64,000 nt of DNA from Gymnothorax reevesii (lineage: Eukaryota; Chordata; Actinopteri; Anguilliformes; Muraenidae), in the NCBI GenBank assembly GCA_029721435.1, contig CM056588.1, positions 37,589,430 to 37,653,429 of the forward strand. The letters are read 5' to 3'. Positions 14,549-27,378 of this stretch are shown in pieces (within the stretch, counting starts at the first letter, position 1; the number at the start of each line of letters is the position of its first letter). Under the pieces are notes generated by a model. It worked only from the letters and a program-made list of their open reading frames with translations. It was not told the origin of the DNA and did not search any database. The position numbers and the translations under genes were made by a program.

Positions 14549-14703
14549 GGGCACGCTAAGCCGCTTTCTCTCTGAATGCAAAACAAAATTTTCACGCAAC
14601 AGATTACATTCAAGGTCAATGCAAAGACAATGCATTGACTTTGAATGTAATCCGTCACGCAAAAAATTTGCTTTGCATCCGACGTGTAAGCGGCTTATCG
14701 TGC
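14549..14703. repeat. long imperfect palindrome
   Basis: Arms of about 70 bp: 14549-14621 (cacgctaagccgctt through ggtcaatgca) pairs with 14631-14703 (tgcattgactttgaatgt through taagcggctt). A third diverged arm copy lies at 14465-14545. Both strands therefore have similar open frames. Confidence 0.85.
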
Positions 14704-15762
14704 CTATTTTCCGTGAGTAAACGCTGGTCATTCCGACGCAGTAAGTAAGCCATTACTGAGGGCAATTTCCGAAAGGGCTTACGCCCCTCCGTCATATACC
14801 AGCGCAGAAGCGGTTTGTTACTCCACGCTAAGGACGCACCAGTTGTACACACGAACCAGCAAGTCTTTATAATACACACCTAAGCAGTCCTTAAGTTGTT
14901 GGTCCACTTTTTGCTGCTCCTCACTGTCCCATCTTTCCTTCTGAACTCCGACCCACTGGATTTCTACGGTCTCCGGTCTACACTTGGTATGTCGACCCGT
15001 TCTACGAATGTGTCTGTATGGGGTGGATCCTAGCTTTCCCTCAATCCTAGCTATTGAGTAGAAACACCGGTAGATGGCAAATTCGAGCTTGAGCTGCCAG
15101 ACTTTCGCCATGCATCCTCCACTTTTGCCGCTGCGTTTATTAGAACAAGTTCATTTAATTAGATCTATACACATGTATGAATTTGATTGTGGAATTTTCC
15201 CATCGATTCCTTAGCTCAGATGGCAGACGCGTCTCTCATTTCACACATGGGATGCGGACCTGGAAAACTGCATTCTGCCGAGTCCCGCCCAGCACCGCCC
15301 TCCACAGAGCTGGCCAATCAGAAGAAACTAGGGGCGGGGGGCGGGGGTGTATAGTGGAAGAGCCACCCAAATGAGGCGTTTCAGGCAGAGACTATAATGG
15401 ACTACAAATGGGGTTTTTTGAGGATGGCAGTATGCGCCAAATAAGGACCATTTTTGGACTTTGAACGATCAGGAGTACTCTAGGGGAGTCCAAGATAAAA
15501 ATATAAATTTGGAAATGTAGCATAATAGGTCCCCTTTCACTGAACTGCCTTGGACCTGGCGAGCTGGCTTATTCTACCCTTCATTCTGAGAATTTAACAG
15601 CTTGGATCTCGTCCATAAAACTTTTCCACCTTCCCTTGCAGTCGTAAACTCAGTTTTTTCCTGAGTGTGGAGTTACACAAAACACATTTATAAATAATGG
15701 AGAAGCATCTAGATTTTATGAGGAGTTTGGGTTTGGAGAGAGAAATTAGACGTCGCTCAGAG

Positions 15763-15765
<3 letters not shown>

Positions 15766-15797
<32 letters not shown>
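15766..15797. repeat. poly(T) tract
   Basis: About 32 consecutive T. Confidence 0.95.
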
Positions 15798-15802
<5 letters not shown>

Positions 15803-16794
15803 TAACTGTATGCCAGGTGATTTGTATTTTATGGCAGACTCTGAATTGGCTGACTACAGGAAACACTCCGTATTTTGCCCCTATTCATAAAGCATTTTAC
15901 AATAATGGCACAGATCCGGAATCAGGTCTGCCTTTTAGCTCATGGTGAGTAATGTGAGATTATGAGCTTGGAAAATCTGACCCTAAATCAGCTCTGGGAG
16001 GTTCTATGAATATGGCCCTGTCTCATTTTTTCTCCATCGCAATATCCACGGGAATAAACTGAGGTCTGGTGGCTGCTGTTTGAATTTGTAACTCGACGAC
16101 TGTAACCTTAGAGGGTTAGGGACTGTCTGAAATACAGATGTGTTCATGGTAGCTGACACAGGCATTTTTCCTCCCAAATTTGCATTTTTTTCCCACTTGT
16201 TTTCATTTACTTCCTGTTCTATCGTATCCCACAATACATCTGTCTGCCCTGCCTCTCTTTGTTATCATAGATAGTTCCAACAGTTCTGAATGTTCCGCTG
16301 ACAAATAGATTTTCTCTATGAAAGTCCTCTGCCTATTGCCAAGTATTATTTACAGATGCTTGCTCCTGACAAAATACCTGAGCTGTGCACAACTGAGTCA
16401 CTTAATACGATTTTGTGATGGAGTTTATCATTGAGAGATGGTCATGTCTGTGAATCCAAAGCAACATATCTGCCAGTTCAGTGCACACTTGTCCGAGAGG
16501 TCTAATTCTACACCACAGGAAGAGCTCGGTGACCTTCTACAGCCAGTTGCTTAATCAATTTAGATGCATGCAGTACTGTGTAATAGCCGTAGGTACGCTT
16601 TCATATATGAATTTGTTCTTGGTTTTTCTCACACTGGTACAACCCCTACCCCCCTCCCCACCCCCCTTACCTCCTGAGACGTTTTGGTGATGCATTGCAC
16701 GGATCATATTCCATTCCATCACTCCCTCATACCTCAGGTAAATTTAGAGACCCCAGATTGCTAGACATGCATGTCTTCATACCTGTATATAAGT

Positions 16795-17275
16795 ATGGAC
16801 AACATCACAATTACTCAAAACAGAGGCCAAAACATCTTGATCGCCATCTAGTGGCTGGCTGCAGTACTGTTTATGACCCCACCCCCTCCACGTTAGTGAA
16901 TGGGACATGGGCCACATTAAAACAATGAATGAATTTTTTTTTTTTTTCTGAATATGGTTTTTGCCATTTTACGTAGTTCTCACCATGCTGATGTATGTTT
17001 GAGAGTCTATTTTTTTTCCTGAAAGTTTAGTGTCATTTAGTTATTTGTTACTGTAAAAAGGGGGTGTAAAGTCATGATTGGCAGATATGATTGACAGTGA
17101 CCCTAAGGGAGATAGCCGCCCACCTGCTGATTTCTGGGAATTCTTAGGCGCTGTAATGCAACCATTGCGAAGGCAGACAATGTTAACATCACACATGCAC
17201 AAGTTCCTAACAAGTGACGCCAGTTCACTTGATGTTATTTTGAGCCACAGAAACCCACCATTTGAGTAAATTGAC
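16795..17275. repeat. candidate dispersed element
   Basis: Contains catcttgatcgccatctag, then tgaccccaccccctcc and later gggggtgtaaagtcatgat, segments seen in short fish elements. Ends are not defined. Confidence 0.3.
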
Positions 17276-18239
17276 AAAATAAAGAATAGTTTTTTTGGCC
17301 CTTGCTTTGTGATTACAGGGGCAATTATTTGTTATTCACAAGGGCATTTTACCCTTTCCCTTCTCAAGTTCTTACCCTGAGTTGAATCCAGGCCACAGTG
17401 CATAATCAACATGTGTTCGCATGCTTGCATCAAACATTTATTCTGCTTTCGTCCTGCATTTTTCACCGTCTAAGTGCTCTTATCAGTGTGGTTAGCAGTG
17501 AGTTATTTTGTGGTAGATTTAATACAGGCTGAGGTTACTGGCGATTGTTCCTGGACTGCTGAGGAATCCTTGTTTATTTTATTTGTTCCTGCAACCCTAT
17601 TAGTGCTCTGCACCTCTCTCAGCTACCAGGAGGTCTCAGCTGAATCTTTCCAGCTCTTGTGTACCGCAGCTTTCCGGAAATGGCTCTCTCTGTTCCTTCT
17701 TTTTATTGTTTTTTTTTCCTTTATTGTTGCTGTAGTTTTTTTTTTTTTTTTTTGAAATGCAAACAGTAAGTGATTTTTTCTCAAGGTGCGCCTCGAGTGT
17801 CAGTTAGCCTTGCTGGCTAGATTTCAGGGGCTAGTATGAGCAGGCTGGCTATGGTTCAATAATGCCTGGCCAATTTTGCCATGTTGTGGGCTGTAACTGG
17901 GCCCTGCCTCTGGGGAAGAAATGTATCGGGTACCGGGCCACTCCTATGTTTTTTTTTTTTCTTTTTTTGCGGGGGTGGAAGGGGATTGGTGTCATAAGTT
18001 GACTATTCCAGCTATTCAGTTTAGGCTCACCATGCTCAGTGTTGATGTCATCGCAAGGGAACAAGGTCCTAGTGTATCAGGAAGTCTCTCCTGGGCTAGG
18101 TAAGAGGCATTCTTTCTGCCTCTGTTGATATGTTGAGGACTAGTTCAGTACACCAGTTGTCAGTTTTATTTAATGATCATTACCATATACCCTCCACCTG
18201 AAAGTTGCGAATGCCCTGTGGCTGACAGGGATTGACTGA

Positions 18240-18395
18240 CATCTGGTTTTTAGTTTAGGCCCCAGTGTAGCTGCAATAAGCTGAGTGCAGCCCTTGAGCA
18301 AGGCCCTTCACCCCACTTTGCTCCCAGGGGATTGGCCCCTACTTATCAGGTGTATGTTGCTTTGGATAAAAATGTCAGCTGACTGACTCAAGATA
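18240..18395 (+). repeat. SINE 3' part, diverged
   Basis: Includes cttgagcaaggcccttcacc and gctttggataaaaatgtcag, the typical tail of salmonid/teleost tRNA-derived SINEs. Confidence 0.7.
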
Positions 18396-19589
18396 GCTCC
18401 GGGTTTTTTTTTTTATGGGTTTCCGGGAGTGTCCGCACTGCTCCTTGGTTTGTGGGATTTCTGGCCTAAATGCCACATGAAGCTCATCATTAACCACTTT
18501 TTTTCCAAGTATAAATTGATTTACTGATCAATGATGGTCATTCCTAGCTAGCCTCATGAAAATGTAAATTAAACTGCGTCTCAAAACTCTTTGTTGGAAA
18601 TATCTGCGGAATTTTGATTCATGTGATATTTTAAATGGCCCGTTTTAATATTGGTTGCCTTGCGACGAAAAATTTCCTTTCATGAGAATCTCTTTCATAT
18701 GATGGGAGGTAGATAGGCATATCATTCTAAATTGGATTATTCTGACAGAATGTGCTATGAGCGCTTTGAGTGTTAATTAAGTGGCCGTTAGCTTGCTGCG
18801 TTCTGTTATCTTTACAGGCACCTTGTCTTGGGCTCGGGATAAGGTAGGTAACTCTGAGAGAACACCGAATGGCTTGCCAGTGCAGAGCCAAGGCTCTCGT
18901 TAGCTTTTATTAAGATTCACAGCAGATTAAATTACAGGTTACATTATTGGCCGTCACTCCAGTAGCCCCTTTTAATCCAATTACTTCAAATTTATATTGC
19001 CCTTTTGCAGCCAGTTACAGAGCCGTATTTTTACTGGAATATCTTGCGGTTCCAGTTCAGTGCTGCCTCCAGATACAGTGTTTTATTCCTGCACAGTCAG
19101 TTGGCATCTCCGCCCTGATCTGGTGGACTCTGTAATGCACCATCTGGTCGGGAGTTGGGCATGGATTACAGATCGGCAGGCCATTTGCATTCCTCAGATG
19201 TTTGCTGTCAATGTTACGATGGGAGTGATGGCTTCACATCTGAGAACAAACAGGGGAAAAAACTGTTTGAGACATCTGGAAGGTTCTGACATCCCATAGT
19301 GCCATTTGAGTTCTGAGGTGTAATCTAGGTTTCATCCTGGCTTTGTTTTGTGTTGCACTTCACCTGAAGGAACCAGCTTTGTCTGTAAGTCGCTTAGCTT
19401 TCAGCCGGGCCAGCGGTGGTGACAGTGCGAGTCGGATTGCACTAAGGCCTCTTTTGGGTCTTGGCCATTTGAGCTGATGACTTCTGGTGGCTTAAAGGGT
19501 CTTGTAAAAAGATCAGTGGACACTGCAAACAAGGGGAGTAACAACAGACAAGAAGAGTAACAGCAAACACAGCACAGAGACCCAGAGCA

Positions 19590-21265
19590 GTGATAGTGCA
19601 AACAGCACAGAGACCCTGAGCAGTGATGGCAAACGCAGCACAGAGACCCAGAGCAGTGATGGCAAACGCAGCACTGAGACCCAGAGCAGTGATGGCAAAC
19701 GCAGCACAGAGACCCAGAGCAGTGATGGTGCAAACAGCACAGAGACCCAGAGCAGTGATGGTGCAAACAGCACAGAGACCCAGAGCAGTGATGGTGCAAA
19801 CAGCACAGAGACCCAGAGCAGTGATGGTGCAAACGCAGCACAGAGACCCAGAGCAGTGATGGTGCAAACGCAGCACAGAGACCCAGAGCAGTGATAGTGC
19901 AAACGCAGCACAGAGACCCAGAGCAGTGATTGTGCAAACAGCACAGAGACCCAGAGCAGTGATGGTGCAAACAGCACAGAGACCCAGAGCAGTGATGGCA
20001 AACGCAGCACAGAGACCCAGAGCAGTGATGGCAAACGCAGCACAGAGACCCAGAGCAGTGATAGTGCAAACAGCACAGAGACCCAGAGCAGTGATGGTGC
20101 AAACAGCACAGAGACCTAGAGCAGTGATGGTGCAAACAGCACAGAGACCTAGAGCAGTGATGGTGCAAACAGCACAGGGACCCAGAGCAGTGATAGTGCA
20201 AACAGCACAGGGACCCAGAGCAGTGATGGTGCAAACAGCACAGGGACCCAGAGCAGTGATGGTGCAAACAGCACAGAGACCCAGAGCAGTGATGGTGCAA
20301 ACAGCACAGGGACCCAGAGCAGTGATGGCAAACGCAGCACAGAGACCCAGAGCAGTGATGGCAAACGCAGCACAGAGACCCAGAGCAGTGATGGCAAACG
20401 CAGCACAGGGACCCAGAGCAGTGATGGTGCAAACAGCACAGGGACCCAGAGCAGTGATAGTGCAAACAGCACAGGGACCCAGAGCAGTGATGGTGCAAAC
20501 AGCACAGAGACCCAGAGCAGTGATGGTGCAAACAGCACAGAGACCCAGAGCAGTGATGGTGCAAACAGCACAGGGACCCAGAGCAGTGATAGTGCAAACA
20601 GCACAGGGACCCAGAGCAGTGATAGTGCAAACAGCACAGGGACCCAGAGCAGTGATGGTGCAAACAGCACAGAGACCCAGAGCAGTGATGGCAAACGCAG
20701 CACAGAGACCCAGAGCAGTGATGGCAAACGCAGCACAGAGACCCAGAGCAGTGATGGCAAACGCAGCACAGAGACCCAGAGCAGTGATGGCAAACGCAGC
20801 ACAGAGACCCAGAGCAGTGATAGTGCAAACAGCACAGAGACCCAGAGCAGTGATGGTGCAAACAGCACAGAGACCCAGAGCAGTGATGGTGCAAACAGCA
20901 CAGAGACCCAGAGCAGTGATAGTGCAAACAGCACAGGGACCCAGAGCAGTGATGGTGCAAACAGCACAGGGACCCAGAGCAGTGATGGTGCAAACAGCAC
21001 AGAGACCCAGAGCAGTGATGGTGCAAACAGCACAGGGACCCAGAGCAGTGATGGTGCAAACAGCACAGGGACCCAGAGCAGTGATGGTGCAAACAGCACA
21101 GGGACCCAGAGCAGTGATGGTGCAAACAGCACAGGGACCCAGAGCAGTGATAGTGCAAACAGCACAGGGACCCAGAGCAGTGATGGTGCAAACAGCACAG
21201 AGACCCCGGGCAGTGATGGCAAACGCAGCATAGAGACCCGGAGCTGTGATGGTAAACGCAGCACA
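19590..21265. repeat. 33-bp minisatellite, about 50 copies
   Basis: Unit is cacagagacccagagcagtg followed by one of two variants, atggtgcaaacag or atggcaaacgcag, each giving 33 bp. Three consecutive 35-bp hybrid units lie near 19818-19925. Single-base variants (gagaccc/gggaccc, ggtgc/agtgc) are spread in blocks. The 33-bp period keeps several frames open on both strands (up to 636 codons), but the peptides are pure repeats and carry no family signature. Confidence 0.97.
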
Positions 21266-23156
21266 GAGACCCAGCAAGTAACAGTCTTCTGTTGCACAAA
21301 ACGTGGATCACTTAATTGAAACAAAAACCAAAATTTTCTTTTGCTCTTTTCTATCTCACATATTTATCTGTAAAGGGAATAAAATGTCTGTTGGCTCACA
21401 AATCAAGAAATTAAAAATAGACTGAACTAACATAAAAATGTAATTGACTTTTATTTTTCTTTTGTTACTTTGTAGTTTTGTTTTTGGGAGGGGTAATGCA
21501 GAGAACTTGGGGCATTCTGATGTTAAAATCAAAAGCTCATCTCTCAGATGGCAGATTTATGCTCCATTCTCTCTTTCTTGTCGCTCTTGTTAAAGCATTT
21601 TTTATGATCACCGCACTCCCTTCTCCCATTTCAAGGTGCTTAAGTTTGAGTTTCCATCTCTTGCGCGTCTGATTCATTGATTGCATACAGTCTGTGGTGT
21701 TATGCTGCTCTGCATGGCTGGGTCAATCCATAACCCCTCAGAGCTTAAAATCAGCGTGCAACAATTTCATAACACCCGTCTCCACCCTCCCCGACCAGAG
21801 AAACTCGAAAAGCGAACTGCAGGCGTGGCGATTTAGCGGCGAAGACGTGCTCTCTCGCCTCCTGTCTTGGCAGTTTCCTCGAAACCTTCGGAAAGTTGTA
21901 ATAAAATCTCGGCTGTAACAACCGGGAAAAGGTAATACGAGTATGACGTGCTCCAGTTGACGGCCTCAAATCAATTAGGATGTGTCCTCAACTTCGGGGC
22001 ACTGCATTTGAATAGATAAATTTGTTCCTATAATCTTTACCAAAGCATTTTTGCTTGATAATTGTGTTGGGGGGAAAAAAAAAAACCAATATGCTGTGAA
22101 TCAGAATTCAGGACAAATGTTGACGGAAACTGAGCCAACATAGTATTTTTAGTTAAGCGGCATAAATCTCATCAAAATCCTATTTTACCCTTATTTTCTG
22201 TTTGCCATTCTTTTCCTCCTGTGGGTATTTGTTAATAATATCCAAAAAAATTGGATTTTGCAAGATTACGGTGGCATTCACAACGACTCTATTGGTTGTC
22301 GAGGAGGCCGACTTCAAAAGAGCTTCTCTAATCAAGTTTATCAGTCAGATTGACTGGATCTGCTGAACAGAAATGCCTTCACACCTTTGAATTCTATTTT
22401 TGCTCACTTAGAGGATGTCTGTCTGTTGTTGTATTGGAAAAACTGGGCATTAATGCAGTTGATTTTAGAGACAAGTAAGCTGGTCAAAATATGGGAAGAA
22501 TAATTTCTCAGAGCTCTGTTTCAGTGGAAACATCTCTTCTAATTTTATCACCAATTTTTGTGTGCTTGAATTAGTTTTGAAAATGTATTGTAAGTATCAG
22601 TGTATTTGTGATTCATATCTGCATGTCCTTGAAGAAAAAGAGTCTTTTTTGGTGTCTTATTGTGGTATTAATCAAAATGTACAGCATGAGCCATTTTACT
22701 GCATGTTCTTTCCATTAAGATCATGAATCTTCTGCAGTTTTACCAAAATATCTGGGCTTAAAGTGGCTTGTGAGATTGTGGGCATTGGATTCAAATGGCT
22801 TGTTGGCACTTGCTGGCGTATGTAATATATTTTGCCCTTCCGGTGTCCTTGTAAATCTCGACTATGGCGTGCTGCCAAGTCACTGTTTACATTTTGCAAA
22901 ATAAATTAGGGAGGGCGTGCGCCCTCTTCTTTTGTGTTCTGTGTTGGTTTCCAACTTCTCCGTAGCTGGCTGTGCGTTCTCTCATTAACAAAGCATTTCA
23001 CTTATAGCTTCAGTGGAGAACTGCAGTTTAAAACGGGTCCTGCCAAAGCCTGCTGCAAATCGAAATCTCTAATGCATTTGGATGGCCGTTTTCCAATCGG
23101 GAAACTTTTAATAAGCATTAATCAATGCAGTTTGATCAAAACAGATGTTATTTGGT

Positions 23157-23340
23157 TAGAGCAGTGATCCTCAGTCCTGTTCTTGGAGATCTACCATCCA
23201 GCCCTTACAAAGCTCACCTCTTTCTAATGTATAATGGCTTAGTGAGGTCACCAGTGGTTGAAAGAGGTGGGCTTTGTGAAGGTTTTCGAGAGGAGATACA
23301 GGATTATAGCTCTCCAGGAACAGGGTTGGGGACTGCCGGG
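23157..23340. repeat. foldback short element
   Basis: Starts gcagtgatcctcagtcctgt plus ttggagatct and ends agctctccaggaacagggtt plus ggggactgc, the approximate reverse complement. A common type of palindromic fish MITE. Confidence 0.75.
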
Positions 23341-24518
23341 CTTGAGTTTTCAGGTCGATGGAGACATGGCCATCCCTGCTTAGCACGTTAAGCATGTATT
23401 GAAATGCAGCCTGTCTGTGTATTTGACACAGCCTGCAGGGGGCGGGGGAGCTGGGTAATGCTCGCTCTCCCAGCACCAGAAAGAAAGGGTCGACAACATA
23501 ACACGTCCATAATCGTAATACTCGCGGCTCATCCGTATGCAAGCACATGCCCAGTGTCTACGTCCGAGACGCGTCCCCGGTTCGAACCCTTCTGATTCCT
23601 GTCTGCCAGCTCAAGTTCTTTTCCTAAATTGTCTTTGGTAATCGTCTTTCCGGTCAAGAGCTTCTCTGGTGTTTCTCTGATTCTGAAGCATCGGGGAGGG
23701 ACCCACAAATGTGCCCACAGCAACCTAGAACATAATGTATGAGGTTTATCGGCGGTCCAATCTCTGGACATATTCCAGCTGAGGCATCATAACTCTGGGA
23801 AATGGCAGTCAAGGAGCACAGCAAGAGGAACATCAGTGTGATTTCTTTTCATTTCTTGCATTTAAAAAAAAAATAAAAAATCTGATTATTCTTGGAATTG
23901 TTGCCAAGCATTGCCCGCGGGGGTCGGCATTTTCTTTTCAAATATCCAATTTCTTTTCACACAGTGGTAAAAATCTATAATATTGTGCAATAAATGTGCC
24001 ACATGCTACATGCTGCGATTAATGTTGAAGGAATTGGCTCATCGATAATTATGTATATCCTGTTACCTGCTTGTTCCTGTTCCATAAGGGTTTTCCTTGT
24101 TTTCAGTAGCAGAATTGTGTTGTCTTCTTTATTGGTTTTCATTGGCAACCCTCAGGCAATACCAATCAGGCCTGGAGCGAGGCTGGTTCTCTGCATGCAC
24201 GCTGCTGAAAATCCCATCACATGGAGAAGATTGTGCTCGGTGCGAGTTTCCTGGGGCCGGCCGTTAATCTTGAACTGAAGATGCCTTCGCTTTCCTCAGA
24301 AGTCTTGTCTGGTGGTGGAAATTGAACTCTTGATGCCTGCATCACGACTTTTTGTGGCCTGTCTGCTGTCTCTGCTATCAAAGGAATATTTATCAACCAC
24401 CTTTATTTTAAAATGGCTGTTGCGTGCTTTTGTAGATTAAAGCCTTTCAGATTTAGTCATTATCCCTGGCTTAGAGTATGGCATTGCCCCCGGAAGGATT
24501 CACACCCACACTGTTGTG

Positions 24519-25008
24519 GTATCAGCAGCCATACCACTATTCCATCTGTTCCAGCCGCGTGGCTGAAGCTAAGCAGATGTGGGCTTGGTTTGTACTTGGA
24601 TGGGAGACCACCAGGGAAAACAAAGTTGCTGCTGGAAGAGGTGTTGGTGGCCAGTAAGTTGCTTATCTTCCCTCTGGTGGAATAATCCCCAATGCCCCAG
24701 TGCAGTGACGGGGACACAATACTAAAGGAGACGCCGTCTTTCGGATGAGACGTTAAACCAAGGTCCTGACTCGCCGTGGTCATTAAAAATCCTATGACAC
24801 TCATCAATAAGAGGGGGCTCACCAGTGTCATGGCTAAAGTCTCACCCCGGCTCTTTGAACCTGCCACCTAATCACCCCCTGATCTAATTGGCTGTGCAAA
24901 TTGCCCTCTCTCTCCCCACCTCAACCCCCAGGGCTCCCTTGAAAAAGAGATTTAAATCTCAACGGGACTTCCCTGGTTAATTAAGGGTTAAATAAAGAGA
25001 AATAAATC
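24519..25008 (+). mobile_element. 5S rRNA-derived SINE (SINE3 type)
   Basis: The head resembles 5S rRNA: agccataccac, gaagctaagcag and tacttggatgggagacc (internal control region, 24594-24610). The body has tctttcggatgagacgttaa and ggtcattaaaaatcc, and the tail gggctcccttgaaaaagaga and ggttaaataaa. Near full length and diverged from 5S rRNA, so a retroelement and not an rRNA gene. Confidence 0.9.
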
Positions 25009-25299
25009 AGGTGATTTCTGACCACGACTAATGTACAACACCCCATTGGGATCACTCGCCATCCATAGGTTTAGTTGAGATATGATTGCGTAGGAATTGG
25101 TAAACCGTTCAGGTGTACTCTGGCCTCTTCTCCTCTGGGATCTTTGTATGGGCTTCAGTCATCCTGTGACCCTGGTCAGAAATAAATGGGTTTGATAATG
25201 GAGGGATGGATGGCAACAGAATTATTATACATGCCCTTTCCTCTGTGGCGAATATTGAAGCCAATGTATTTTCACCCCTTGAACTTTGGTTTTTAGCCT

Positions 25300-25600
25300 G
25301 CTTGGCCGAAAGGCCCAAGGGGCTTATGCTATGCTCGGGGTCTTTAGTGGTGGTCTGCTGAGCGTGGGTCTGTACGTGCGTCTGTGCGTGCGTAAACTTT
25401 TGGCTTGTCTGCACTCTAGCGTCTTCAGTTTTTCACCGATCCTTCTCATATTTCATGTGTATATATATGGTCATAAGGTCTAGACCAAGTTCAATTTTGA
25501 GCTGAATGGGACCAATAGTTTGCCCAATAGGGGGAGTTCCATTTTGGCCATGTTTGGCCAAGCAGGCGCAGTGGCTTTGCCACTATTTCTTACTTGAGTG
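25300..25600. repeat. candidate dispersed repeat
   Basis: Contains cttggccgaaaggcccaagg, tgagctgaatgggacc and a closing ggccaagc, giving imperfect inverted ends. Family unknown. Confidence 0.35.
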
Positions 25601-26014
25601 TTTCCTTGAGTAGATTCAAAGTCATGACAAAACCCGTTTTTCATGTTGTTGGACGATGTCACATACATATTCTGAATCTGCTGGTTGCAGTGCTTCACTG
25701 AAGCACCACCACACTTGTATTGAGAGAAATATTCAACCCCAGGACGCCATGTTTTTGTGGCCACAGCATTACATGAAAAGGAAAAGATCTACATCTTGGG
25801 CATCATTTTATGCACATTTCCCTGTAATTCACCAGAACATATTTGGGATCATTGGAAACCTTGGGATCTCCATTAGATTTGGAAATGGGCCTGAAGTTTG
25901 ACAGGTTTGAATACAGCAGCTGCTTTAGATGGACCCATATATGGGCCTGTAGGTTTTATGGGGTTAGTATATGCTGACATTAAGGAAATGTAATGAAAAG
26001 TGATGCCCGCACGA

Positions 26015-26940
26015 TAAGGCCAGTATGCATGAACGAGGTCTGACTTGTACTAGGTTTAAGCTTATACCGAGAATAGTTAATGCAGCCCCTGCAGTGTAAG
26101 AAAATTGGTATGCACAAAACATAGTTAAACTAATCGCGGAATAACTATTGTGTGAAGAAGCTATTCCGTAGTCGTAGGGTTATTCAATGATTTATTGCTG
26201 TTGTTTACCGCAAATCTATTAATAGGCCTGCCCTCACGCTTCATTACTCAGAATAGGGGGTTTTCGCAAGCTAGTACATGAATGCCAATCTATTGTTCGA
26301 CCACTGTTTTTGTGGTCAACCCACAAAAGATGGACGTTCGTGTTCACCTTTTGGGGGAGTTTTCGGAAATTCCTTAATCACAATAGGGTGACGCTGACAC
26401 TGAGGATGATGAGGTGGAGCCAAATTAACATGTTGAGGACAATATGCAAGGGGTTCGAGTCAGTGCCAGGCTGATTGCCGATCATTTCGCCGGTTAAATG
26501 AATATGCACTGCAGCCTTGAATGTCTCTTCAGGCTTTCAGTTATACTTTTTTTTTTTGTAAAGACGAGTATAAAATGAGTTGAATATTTACATCTCCAAA
26601 TGAGAGGTAATCTATACAGGGTAATTTGAACATCACTTCTCGCCAGTATCCTGAAAACAGAAGGCACAGTTTTGAGACATCCACTGAAAGACTGCAAACT
26701 GTCTTATTCCACTCCTTAAACCTACCCCTTGGTTGGTATAAGTTACATCAGGAATTCTGCGGTATTTACACCACAGATTAAGCTATTCCATATTTGTGTT
26801 TACGACTCTATTCGAGGCTTAGAGTTATTGCAGTTTAACTTATACCACGTTCATGCATAGCAACAGTGGTAAAACCATTGATTTATACCTGGTATAGGCT
26901 ATTCTGTCCCTATTCTGCTTTCATGCATACGGGCCTATTA
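26015..26940. mobile_element. short DNA transposon with about 22-bp inverted ends
   Basis: Left end taaggccagtatgcatgaac is the inverted copy of the right end ttcatgcatacgggcctatt. The 0.9-kb interior has no transposase frame. It ends 100 bp before adam10 exon 3. Confidence 0.65.
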
Positions 26941-27039
26941 GTTTGTGGCGATGCTTAAAGATGGACTTCACCATTTCAGTTCTAGAAGTATTTAGATGAC
27001 ATTGAGAAAACATGCTGACTCCTTTTCTTTTCTGAGCAG

Positions 27040-27158
27040 ATATTTCAACCTGCGGATGAAGAGAGACGCCTCACTGTTTGCCAAGGATTTTAAGTTGGAA
27101 ATTTCAGGAGAGGAAATGCCTTATGACACCTCGCACATCTACAGTGGAGAAATCTATG
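27040..27158 (+). CDS. adam10: adam10 exon 3 (prodomain)
   Basis: The acceptor follows a pyrimidine tract ending tctgagcag; the donor is tatg|gtgagt. The first base completes a codon from exon 2. The exon reads YFNLRMKRD...[11 protein letters not shown], matching the ADAM10 prodomain FNLRMKRD...DTSHIYTG segment. It ends in phase 1, and the split Gly codon is completed by exon 4. Confidence 0.95.
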
Positions 27159-27334
27159 GTGAGTCTCGCAGTTACACCCAACCATGCCCCAGCCTTCTCA
27201 ACACTGAAGATGCTTACAAGGGAAACTGATTGCTGATGTTTCTTCTCTGTGCGTGAGAGAGTAGGTGTTTTGTTTGGTATCCCAATGGAGAAAAAATAAA
27301 TTAACATCCCAGGCCCTCCTGAAATGTGTAAAGG

Positions 27335-27378
<44 letters not shown>

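Larger units (their letters stand above)
12421..15543. mobile_element. 3.1-kb region bounded by inverted repeats (composite DNA element)
   Basis: Left end tgaaaggggacctattata (12425) is the inverted copy of cataataggtcccctttca (15521). GC-rich CAAT-like segments lie inside each end, such as agccaatcact and ggccaatcag. The interior includes further inserted repeats. Frames such as 14818-15111 (minus, 97 residues) are open but match no transposase I know. No intact transposase was seen, so it is probably a non-autonomous or decayed element. Confidence 0.7.
1..27039 (+). other. adam10 intron 2 (right part), no exon found
   Basis: I looked for exon 1 (hydrophobic signal peptide) and exon 2 (NPLNKYIRHYEGLSY-type prodomain start with a donor after a split Arg codon) and found neither. 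The region is AT-rich with repeats annotated separately. Blocks 1-2180, 2470-3980, 6870-10620, 15545-18240 and 21275-24510 hold short microsatellites or low-complexity runs and otherwise nothing I can identify. Confidence 0.7.

Noticed and set aside
19590..21265. CRISPR-like array
   Set aside because: Units are contiguous with no unique spacers, and the context is a vertebrate intron.
19401..21324. Very long open frames on both strands (up to 636 codons) as a protein-coding gene
   Set aside because: They are translations of a 33-bp tandem repeat whose period is a multiple of three; several frames are open at once and no splice, promoter or family signal supports coding.
24519..24630. 5S rRNA gene
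   Set aside because: It resembles 5S only in parts, is diverged, and continues into a SINE body and tail.
1..27039. adam10 exons 1 and 2
   Set aside because: No signal peptide followed by a donor, and no segment matching the start of the ADAM10 prodomain in the required phase, could be found; the GC-richer stretch near 4600-4850 does not encode a signal peptide.
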